Shown here one piece after another: positions 49,626 through 59,229 of a DNA stretch of 64,000 nucleotides. This stretch comes from Trichinella spiralis. Its lineage: Eukaryota; Nematoda; Enoplea; Trichinellida; Trichinellidae. Location of the stretch: NCBI GenBank assembly GCA_000181795.3, contig CM012954.1, forward strand, positions 4,709,077 to 4,773,076, written 5' to 3'. Every line of letters begins with the position of its first letter. Within the stretch, counting starts at the first letter, position 1. The position numbers were made by a program, and so were the translations under genes. Below the pieces are notes generated by a model. That model searched no databases. It had not been told where the DNA came from and saw only the letters and a list, made by a program, of their open reading frames with translations.

Positions 49626-50814
49626 CTGCGAATATTGAAAATCATTGATTGAATAACATTGAAAACGCTTTTCAAGCCGTAAAGTAAGTTTTCAAAATAA
49701 AGTTAATTCAATGTTGACGTTTAATGCAGTTTGGCTTGGTGGAACAGCACTTCGTGAATATTGGTTTTCAAATTTGCGAATCTGCTTTCCTGTAAACGTT
49801 AGTCTTATCAGTAGAAGAGCGCCTTCTTTGCCTAGCTGACGTAGCTTTGCAATAGCAGCATTAGATTACGGTCAATCAGTGAATTTCATTTAATGGAACT
49901 GTAGGCTAACGATGTGAGGTGACTGAACAAGGACGAGCAAAGACTGGAAAGCGGGATGAATATCTACGAAGCAGATATGTTTTTTGTTTTACTTTATTTC
50001 AATTATTATTAAATAATTAATTACGATTTAGAATTGCAATAGAAGAACGAGGTGGACTTCAACGATGAGAAGACGCCTATTCAGGGAAATTCGCATTCTT
50101 TTTCATTTGATCGTTATTAGTTCGAATTATAGATAAAAAATAGATATTGAGTCTGTAACAATATCATTTTGTGAGGTTTCCTTTTAATTGAAAAACAGCA
50201 AAATGTTATTTTCCAGAGTGTAATTTTAAAATTAACATATTATTTATAACTTTTACTGCGTATTAACGTGAGCATTTGATTTAACGTTTGACATTTTAAT
50301 AGATTCGAAGAAGAATGAAGACGGGGACCACAGGAAACAGAACGGAAAACAAAAGGTATGTGTGGTTTCCCGTGGGTCCCTATTCCGTAGATCTCGTGTA
50401 GGGATACTTCGAAAGGGTGAAGTTATCCCGTAGTTTAATTAAGCTAGGGACAAACCTGTATGGTTGAGATTTGAAATAATGCAGGGTTTTGGCTTTGGCG
50501 CAGCAAAATCGTTGCACGCAATTGTTTTCATGAGTCGCAATATTTTGAGATTTTTATTTATTTTCATTTACTGTTTAGCTTAATTTCAAGACATGCATCT
50601 TTTTATTGTTTTTATTAATTAAATTATTCTCATTTTACCATTTCAAAAAATGATTTGTTTCTTTTCTTAAATTCTTATTATTACATGTTCTTTTTTGATT
50701 TTCTTTCTAAAATTACTAGTTATTATTCTTTTGGTTCTTCTTTATTTTCACATTAATTTTAAACATAGAGACTCATGATGCATTGCATACAAATTCGTTA
50801 TTATTATGATTAGA

Positions 50815-51420
50815 TTGATTTAGAAGATTAGAAGAAAAGCACTGAAAAAATATAAAGTATTGAATCACTTTGTACTTTCAAGCAACTAAATTACACATCA
50901 TGCATAAATACGCAGTATTGACATTTCCGTTTATTTTTAGTAATTTGCGATGCTTTATGTTAATAAGTTTACGTTTTAGGTAATTTTAGGGAAGAAATTT
51001 GCATAACAATGCAATATTACGTAGTAATAGGAAGTGTGTAAATAAAAACGTAATAAATTTCATCGTCTCGTTTCATAATGTTGCTCGTAATATTTATTTT
51101 ACTGCGCTATTACTGATGGAAAATTGGGTTGTTCTTCCTGAGGCAAAGTAAATAGTCATTTGCATAATTTACTTAGTATTATACATCTAATCAGAGAACT
51201 TCGATTGCATTAGGTTATTCAGTTCACTGCAATGCTATCAGTCTGGCAGGTCGTCAACTATAATTCTGCTCTTCAACACCATCCATGAATAACTGGTAAG
51301 TTCGATTTGTTAGTTTGGTGGTGGTATGCTATGCATGTTACTTATATGGTGAATGGAAACTGACGGGTTTCTTTTCTATTGTTGTTATTGCTAACTTTCA
51401 GGTACATCACATGCTGAAGA
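50815..51420 (+). repeat. Left arm of a long inverted repeat (unit C)
   Basis: Reads, on the plus strand, as the reverse complement of 56560-57175 (unit A) and also of about 59440-59990 (unit B). Matching anchors include GCACTTCTAT-flanking CGTCTCGTTTCATAATGTTG, GGTTGTTCTTCCTGAGGCAA and CCATCCATGAATAACTGGTA. Identity looks near 85-90 percent by eye over about 600 bases. The arm continues, more diverged, toward the centre near 54.0 kb. Confidence 0.75.
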
Positions 51421-51760
51421 AGAAGAAATTGGTATTTTTTGTTTTTTATTGTGTGATATAATTTCCTTTCAGAATGGACATGTTTTTTATATTCATATCA
51501 AGGAATATGAATCTATCAGATTCAATAAACTAACTGTATATGGTAACTATGCCTCATTATAATTTTTCACTCCTGTTTGTTTGTAATTATGTTTATTTCC
51601 TTGTAGGATAGCACCACCATCAGCACCATTGTTTGTTTTATCTTTGTTCTTTGTTTCTTATTTTGTGATATAATTTACTTTCAGAAATGACATTATTTTA
51701 TGTGGTGAATGTGAAACAACCAGATTCTGAAGACTAATTAAATATGGTAACTATGCTAAC
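51297..51760 (+). repeat. Intron-containing exon-like cassette, duplicated in tandem
   Basis: ATGAATAACTG is followed by a donor GTAAGT (51297) and, 106 bases on, by an acceptor GCTAACTTTCAG. A purine-rich micro-exon follows (GTACATCACATGCTGAAGAA), then a second acceptor TTTCCTTTCAG and a short exon-like block with AATGGACATG and TATTCATATCA. The second block recurs at about 51640-51760 with CTTTCAGAAATGACATTA. The same arrangement occurs in units A and B on the other strand. Whether it encodes protein is unclear. Confidence 0.5.
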
Positions 51761-53336
51761 TAGGTAACTATGTATGGTCAGTGTAACTTTTTAGATGTAG
51801 ATGTATATTTACTACAATGCATGACAGACAAAAATAGATATTCTGTTTATAGAACACTCTTATTTACTCTTCAGAAATTTTGTAATCTAATGTTTTATTT
51901 CTTTGTGGTATTTATTACTTTTTTTGGTTTAACAATCGCTCTGTTTCTACCGTGAGCAGTCATGTGTCTCAACAGTTCCGCTTTCTGGTTTACTTCATCT
52001 TCAGAGTAAGAATGAATTTGATGCAGTATATTATAGCTATGCGTTATGCAAATGCAGTGCAACTTTTTCAATGATGTTTGTTATACTTCTTTTTTGTGCA
52101 CTGTGGGAGGAAACCCAAACTACCATTTGGGAAGGATGTGCATGACAAAAATCAGTAATTGAGTTTGATTACTATTCCATAGTCTGTTACTATTATTAAT
52201 GATTTCTAATTCTACTTATATTTGATACTGTATGCTGCTTGTTATTGAATTTAGCAGAGGGCGTCATCATAATCGAAGCGTTTTCTAATTCTTGTCGCTC
52301 TGGCCAACATGGTGTATCAAGTTTACATCAATGCGTTCTAAATGTGGCATCAGAAAATAAGTAAGTACAGCTTTTGGCCATTATAGGAATGGATTACATC
52401 ATCAACATTTTTACTATTCATACTGATGGCGCTCTGCGTCATTAGAAATTAGAAAGCGGCGTAATGGTGTTACCCAGTAATGATACAGGAATCAGTGTGG
52501 TTTCCCTTATTGTAAAAGTAAAATGATTTGTATTAGTTGCAGATATTGTCAATACAGTCGAATTGCGCTGATGCCCGTGTATATTCTACAAATTTGGTAG
52601 TGTGAATTGCCATCATGGCCATGATATGACCAAAGTGATATGACAAATTAGTAAGTAGAGGTTTCGTTTACTTTGAGTGACAGCGGTCACACTGTAATGT
52701 GGCTTATCACAGACTAAGAATGTTTAATTGAGTGTTTTAGCGCGCAACTGCATCCTGAATGACAACCAAATGTAACAAGTAATTTTTCTGCAAATTTGTA
52801 TACTTAGTAATTATTTGTACTTATTAATCATTGCTTAGTAATTAAGGAACAACGATGCACTGTTATTTGTCTTCAATTTTTTATAATATGGCTGTTTTAT
52901 ATCAGTTTAATATTATTTACTTTTAAGCACACTTGTTTTGCAAATATTTTCAGAATCAAATTAAGTTTAGATTTAGATGAATGAAATTCCATTTTTTGGT
53001 TACTATGCGTTATTGAACATGTGGTTCTTTTACAAAGAGTTCTAATCACGTCGATAAATAAATACGTCGTCACAAAGCACTACCACCAGTTCCTGCCGCT
53101 CAGTTTGTCGACGTACGTACATATACTGGTTTAGTGTAAATTTTGTTGTTTCTGTTTTTCAGGTTTTTATAGCTTTGCTTTTCAGATATCCATTTGCAAT
53201 TGTTTGGTACCAGTGTTCAAGATTTTAGTTTAGGTAAGAATTTATTTTAGATCCAGTTAATATTCAGAGATTCAGTTCAAGGCAACATGGCTAAGTAAAT
53301 TGCGTAAAGTCTAAAAAGACATGGAAGTAGACTAGA

Positions 53337-53625
53337 GGTAAGTATGAAGAAAAATGGGTAAGTCAGGTAAGAATAGGTGTGAAGGTAAGTACAATTGAGA
53401 AGGTAAGTATAAATGTGAAGGTAAGTATAAATGTGAAGGTAAGTATAAATGTGAAGGTAAGTATCTACAGGGTGAAGGTAAGTAGTCTATAGGGTGAAGG
53501 GTAAGTATAAATGTGGAGGTAAGTAGTCTATAGGGTGAAGGTAAGTATAAATGTGAAGGTAAGTAGTCTATACGGTGAAGGTAAGTATAAATGTGAAGGT
53601 GATTACTGCATAGGTGAAGGTAAGT
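53337..53625 (+). repeat. Array of 14 GGTAAGT motifs (perfect 5' splice-site cores, U1 complementary)
   Basis: Exact GGTAAGT begins at 53337, 53357, 53394, 53402, 53420, 53439, 53457, 53477, 53500, 53519, 53540, 53559, 53580 and 53619, with spacing mostly 18-21 bases. The usual unit is TGAAGGTAAGTATAAATG or GGTGAAGGTAAGTAGTCTAT. AAGGTAAGTAT matches the complement of the U1 snRNA 5' end (nucleotides 1-10). Degenerate units (GGTGATT, GGTGAGT, GGTAATT, GGTAAAT) extend the array to about 53696. No acceptor-exon alternation is present, so these are not ordinary introns. Confidence 0.9.
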
Positions 53626-53763
53626 GGTATGAAGGTGAGTATGTAAAGTATATGTAAAGGGTGAAGGTAATTAGTGTTTAGGGTGAAGGTAAATGCAAGT
53701 GAATGTACTTGTAAATATAGAAATTACAAATTTTAAAAAGCCTCAGGCAATTTAGTTAATGAA

Positions 53764-54225
53764 ATATGCAAATTTTTAATCGCCTATGGGTAATATGCAA
53801 ATTTTTATGTGCCCTCAGGCTACGCCTGGGGCTATGCCTCAGGCAATTTTTTGAAAATTTCGAAATTTTTTGAAATTTAGCCCCGGGCGTCGCCTCAGGC
53901 TATGCCCCAGGGCAAATAAAAATTTGCATATGCCCTTAGGCTATCCCACAGGCAATTTATAGCACAATATTTGGCCTAAGGAGGTTTTTATGCAAATTTT
54001 TTATCGCCTCAGGGTAATATGCAAATTTTTTTTGCCCTCAGGCTACGCCTGGGGCTATGCCTCAGGCAATTTTTTGAAAATTTCAAAATTTTTTGAAATT
54101 TAGCCTTAGGCGTCGCCTCGGGCTATGCCCCAGGGCAAATAAAAATTTGCATATTCCCGCAGGCTACGCCGAAAGCATTTTATTGCACAATATTTGCCTT
54201 CAAGGGATGTAAAAATTTGCATATT
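53764..54225. repeat. Two tandem 224-bp units, each able to form a long hairpin
   Basis: GGGTAATATGCAAATTTTT occurs at about 53788 and again 224 bases later, and the following sequence repeats almost unchanged (CTCAGGCTACGCCTGGGGCT, ATGCCTCAGGCAATTTTTTG). Within each unit the left half, beginning ATGCAAATTTTT-TGCCCT, is mirrored by GCCCCAGGGCAAATAAAAAT and TTGCAT at the other end, with a loop near GAAAATTTCGAAATTTTTTG. Short palindromes such as CAGGCTACGCCTG and GCCTGAGGC-like blocks are nested inside. This is the centre of the inverted locus. Confidence 0.8.
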
Positions 54226-54366
54226 ACCCCTAAGCGGTTAAAATTCAGGCCTTTCTACTTGCCTAACTGTACTTACAATTTCAAACCTGTTCTGCATTAC
54301 TTGCACTTTCCACTTACACTTACTTGTTCTTTATTTAACGTACATTTTAAAGCATCTTACCTACCT

Positions 54367-54930
54367 TTTATCCACTTACCTCTACGCTATCGTACCTACC
54401 TTTTATCCACTTACCTCTACGCTATCGTACCTACCTTTTATCCACTTACCTCTACGCTATCGTACCTACCTTTTATCCACTTACCTCTACGCTATCGTAC
54501 CTACCTTCTATCCACTTACCTCTACGTATTCGTACTTACCTTCTATCCACTTACCTCTACGTATTCGTACTTACCTTTACGCTATCCACTTACTTTGACG
54601 CTACTTACCTGCATNNNNNNNNNNNNNNNNNNNNNNNNNNNNNNNNNNNNNNNNNNNNNNNNNNNNNNNNNNNNNNNNNNNNNNNNNNNNNNNNNNNNNN
54701 NNNNNNNNNNNNNNNNNNNNNNNNNNNNNNNNNNNNNNNNNNNNNNNNNNNNNNNNNNNNNNNNNNNNNNNNNNNNNNNNNNNNNNNNNNNNNNNNNNNN
54801 NNNNNNNNNNNNNNNNNNNNNNNNACTTACCTTTACGCTATCCACTTACTTTGACGCTACTTACCTGCATTACACATTACACTTACCTCTACGCTGTGAA
54901 ACCGTTACTCCACTTACCTCAACACCACCT
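54367..54930 (-). repeat. Mirror array of ACTTACC motifs (GGTAAGT on the minus strand), with a gap
   Basis: About 13 ACTTACC motifs on the plus strand, nine before the gap and four after it, in a 34-36 base unit TATCCACTTACCTCTACGCT alternating with ATCGTACCTACCTT or TTCGTACTTACC. The unit is the inverted counterpart of the left GGTAAGT array, though its spacer sequence differs. It gives a long frame rich in Y, T and L across the gap, which is a repeat artefact and not a gene. Confidence 0.85.
54615..54824. other. Assembly gap of 210 N inside the repeat
   Basis: The 46 bases immediately before the gap (54569-54614, from ACTTACCTTTACGC to CTTACCTGCAT) are identical to the 46 bases immediately after it (54825-54870). 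The gap therefore sits in a collapsed tandem repeat and its true length is unknown. Confidence 0.95.
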
Positions 54931-55499
54931 TACCTGTATGCAAATTACTATCTTGCATTTCTATAAATGCAGATCTAAAATTAAAATTCACTTGAATTAC
55001 CAATACAAGGACAAAAATGATTCTGAAATCAAGAACTGAAAATCAGTCGACTGACTTGAAAAATGAAAATAAAAACAAATGATAATGTATGTTATGTATG
55101 ATGGATATACAAGGATAAACACAATGTAATGTGTATGTAGGATCTTTGTAGGATATACAAGATACAAATCTGTAAAATATACAATATTAGTTGTAATATA
55201 CAGTTGATATGAAAAACACTATAAAAAGTAATTGAAGACGAATAACAGTTCACTTCACTGTTTTTTAAGTTTACAAAATTTGAAAAAAAATGGAACTACT
55301 TACCTTATTCGATGGGGCAATCACGATGCGGCTCTCATATTCACGCACTTAAACATTAAAGCTTACTTAATTCTTCCTTACCCTATGTGACAAGGACAAA
55401 CATCGAAACCATAGGAAACGCAATTTGAGTGGCATCGGCTGCGACTAAACGGAAGAGCCAGTTTGCCAAGCGACATACTGGTTGTATTGATTTAACGTA

Positions 55500-56170
55500 T
55501 TTGATTACTGTCACAAATTCTTTCTTACTATTTGTGATAAGCAAAGGCACACTGGGACGGCTAGAAAACGCCATTATTTACAAGTGAACACTGGTTGGCA
55601 TCAGGACAGGCCTCATGAGACGACATAATCCACAGCTATTATAAACAAAAACTACTTACTAATTTTTGTCATATCACATTGGAAGCGCACTGACAATACG
55701 TTGTAAGGATGTATATGAACGCTGCTCGACTGACTCAGAGAAATCTGCTACAATTACAATCAATTCCTTCTTACTCTTATGATAAGTGAAACCACAGTAC
55801 AACAACCGGGAAGCGTCACTGCACCAACTTCAACTAACTCAGAGCGCTATAAGAAGAAATATCGTATTCCATTAACGTCAATGTAATGCTGTCGTGGATA
55901 AAATGTATACAATGCAATCAGGAGCAAATTCAATACTTACGGATGTTTGTGATGCCACATTTTGAACGAAGTGATGTGAACATGACTTATCACGGTGCTC
56001 AGAACAAATAAAACTCCATAAAAGCTCAGCTGATGACGTAATCTGTAATTAAAGATTTTACCAAATTCTACATATATCTAATACGCCCGTCGTCTTGCTG
56101 TCTAATTAAACAAATTCAATACTTACTGTTTTTTGTCATATGTTTTTTGAACGCTATGTCAGCAACTCCA
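55500..56170 (-). repeat. Tandem exon-like modules ending in a GTAAGT donor, right arm
   Basis: Three related blocks on the minus strand end in a donor: around 55655-55705 (plus strand ACTTACTAATTTTTGTCATA), 55931-55985 (ACTTACGGATGTTTGTGATG) and 56120-56170 (ACTTACTGTTTTTTGTCATA). Each is preceded on the minus strand by sequence like GCGTTCAAAATGTGGCATCA. The left arm has counterparts on the plus strand at 52321-52362 and about 52595-52655 (GATATGACAAATTAGTAAGT). A second element (TTCTTTCTTACTATTTGTGA at 55518, TTCCTTCTTACTCTTATGAT at 55766) repeats with about 250-base spacing. Confidence 0.6.
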
Positions 56171-56399
56171 ACAACCACTGTTCAACAACTTTTACCTGTC
56201 TTTACTGATAATAGATTGCATTTGGGTATTTTCAAAATGTAGCAAGGCAAATGTAATTTTCAATTCTTAATAGAATTGAATCAAGGGCACCAAATTTATG
56301 ATATCATATACATGATAATTTAACATTAGTGCTGCAGAAAGAATCAAAGCAATGTGGCGCTAATGGCACTGTAACCTTCAACCTAAATTTAACAGAAAA

Positions 56400-58780
56400 A
56401 TTCAAGTAAAAAGCAAGGCATATTCATCATGATGCATAGTTACCATATTCACTTAGTTTTCAGAATTTGGTTGTTTCATATTCATTGATATGAATATAAA
56501 ATAATGTAAATTCTAAAAGTGAATTATATTAATGCAATCATCTATAAATAAAAAACGGAAATAGATACTTCTTCGTCTTCAGCATCTGATGTATCTAAAA
56601 GTTAGCAATAATAACACTAGAAAGACTCCCGCCAGTTTCCATTCACCATATATGTAAAGTAACATGCATAGCATACCACCACCAAAATATCAAATCCAAC
56701 TTACCAGTTATTCATGGATGGTGTTGAAGAGCGGAATTATAGTTGACCACGTGCTAGATTGATAGCATTGCAGTGAACTGCATAACCTAATAAAATCGAT
56801 GTGCTTAGTCAATTGTATAATAAGTAAATTATGCAAATGGCTATTTACTTTGCCTCAGGAAGAACAACCCAATTTTCCATCAGTAATAGCGCACTAAAAT
56901 AAACATTATGAGCAACATTATGAAACGAGACGATGAAATTTATTACGTTTTTATTTACACACTTCCTATTACTACGTAATATTGCATTGTTATGCAAATT
57001 TATTCCCTAAAATTACCTAAAACGAAAACTTATTAACATGAAGCATCGCAAATTACTAAAAATAAACGGAAATGCTATCACTGCGTATTTATGCATGTTG
57101 TGTAATTTAGTTGCTTGAAAGTACAAGGTGATTCAATAATTTATATTTTATCAATACTTTTCTTCTAATCAAAATTATATGGATAATTTTAAATAGCTCC
57201 CACTGAAAATAGTTGCAAAAATAAAATACTTTTTCAGATTTATGGAAAATTAAACATTTGTCATGAAATTTTGTAATATGCAGTTTATCTCAGTACAGAA
57301 GTCAACAAGTGCGCAGCGTAGACATAATGATGGTAAGCGGCTGCTCCAGTGGCTATGCCGCTTGACAGCGCATCTCCACTTTCGTTTGCGCCTTATGATG
57401 ATTTATGGCAAGACTGCAAACTTGGTTGAGCACTGCATCCGCGCGCTTCATACAATGTGAGAAAAACCCTAATCGCAGAAATTCAGTAACTGAGCGATTT
57501 GCAATGAATTCAAGAAACTTATGCGGGTGACAATTCTGTATTGTATTTTATGAAAAGAATAAAACAAAAGAATCACGAGTAGCCTGGATGTGGTCACATT
57601 GCTAGTCGATAACAATTATGAGAAATGAGATTGATATGAGATGAAAACAGCTAAGTGCTGTTCATTCAGCTCGAAATAGGGGGTGGGCAACATTTTCAGT
57701 TGAATGCGATCTCTGTTCAGCTTAGTATTATTACGAGCTCAATAATGGGAATCATTAGACGGGAACGCAGGGCAGAAAAAGGAAAGAAAAAGCAGTTGAA
57801 GGACGTTAGAGATAGAAGTTGTCAGAATGTGAATCGTTTCCGCTCACTTAATCTTCAAGCACAACAATCAAGCGTTCTCATTCACTGATCAATACTGACA
57901 ACATTAATGGAAACAAAGTAAATTTCGCAATGACAAAAAAATAGGGGGATCTATATAAGTCAGTGCTATTGGCAGTACCGTGGCATCATAGGATTTTTCA
58001 GCAGTCATTTAAAAGATGAGATGAAGGGAACAATTTCAGGCCATTCTGACAGTTTCAAGAATGGTTGTTCAAAGAGGTCTGCAGCTAACAGCAGCTTTCC
58101 TATGTCATGTTAAAATAATGCTGGGCATAAATTGGTCACTGTCAAGCATTTAGAAGAGCAATTACAGTATCCCGGTGACAGACATTTCTATTAAACAGTT
58201 GGTCAAACATGTTACCTCACCAGTAAACATCACAGAGGGCATTAAAGATAATATGCAAGTCGTTCAACGGCTATGGCAACAGTATTTTCGAAATGCATTT
58301 GTAAGGACTGTTGAGAATTATAGCTGCACATATATCACTACTACTATATCTTACGGTTTCAGATTGGCGTATCTCTAATGTAGTAGTGAATATTAGTTGC
58401 ACATTGTTGCAGAAAAAAAATAAGCTTCGATTAAAACAATTAACTTTAACAATTACGAAAGGTTTTAAAAGTAGGCATGTTTAGTTCAGTGTGGCAGGAG
58501 AAGGAAACAAAGTATAAAAAAACAAAAAATATGCTAAAATTCATACCTGCCAGGAGCTCTGTCATTGATGAGGTGTAACGCAGACTTTTACCGATATCGA
58601 ATACTGCATTCATTTCGTCAGCTATCGAACAAACTGAGTAGTTGCTGATTTTTGTCTGAAATGGAACGCTTTTTGAACGCCTGGATGGAAACCTCAACTA
58701 CTTGAGTGCAGAATTCATTGCGAATCCGCACTTCACCGATGGTTGGACGTTATCTATTTATACAATAAAGAATATTTAAT
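56400..58780 (-). repeat. Repeat unit A (right arm, inverted relative to unit C)
   Basis: Contains the inverted counterpart of 50815-51760 at 56400-57175, then extra sequence to 58780. The extra part is shared with unit B in the same orientation: GGGAACAATTTCAGGCCATT, TCTGACAGTTTCAAG, AACGGCTATGGCAACAGTAT, ATTAGTTGCACATTGTT, GTTTAGTTCAGTGT. The stretch about 57250-57650 is absent from unit B. On the minus strand an exon-like end, TCAATGACAGAGCTCCTGGC then AG|GTATGA at 58547/58548, is also present in unit B. Confidence 0.7.
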
Positions 58781-59229
58781 TCATTCGTACTGCTACGATG
58801 AAAAAGATCAGAAGGAGAACAGTTGGAATTCTTGACTTTCACAAGGGAAACATCGACAAGGAGATGATTAAACCAAAAAGAAGGATTAAATCAAAGAAAG
58901 AAAATCAAAGAATGGAATTTAGAAATTATGATGCACTGTTATTCGTCTTCAATTATTTTCTTACAATATGGCTGTTTCTTATAAGTATCATTACAATTGC
59001 TATTGTCAGTACAAATAAAATGTACGAAAAGAATAAACTGAGAAGTAATATTGGTGCACTACTTACAAGTATATAAACAGGATATCGTTCATCTTAACTC
59101 TTTCCAGATATTGCACTGTATTAGATATGGTTGTACATTTAAAAAGCCATATTTACAATGTAATATTCAAATTTAAAATTTATGAAAATCCAACACAACC
59201 AATATGTGATATCAGTTACATGATGCCAA

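Noticed and set aside
53330-54930. CRISPR-like array of short spaced repeats
   Set aside because: Eukaryotic context, units of about 20 and 35 bases with similar spacers, no cas genes; it is a minisatellite-type array.
54217-54966. 249-codon plus-strand frame rich in T, Y, L and P
   Set aside because: It is the translation of the ACTTACC tandem repeat and spans the N gap; it is a repeat artefact.
57655-57888. 77-codon plus-strand frame with a basic segment in unit A
   Set aside because: The matching region of unit B does not keep the frame.
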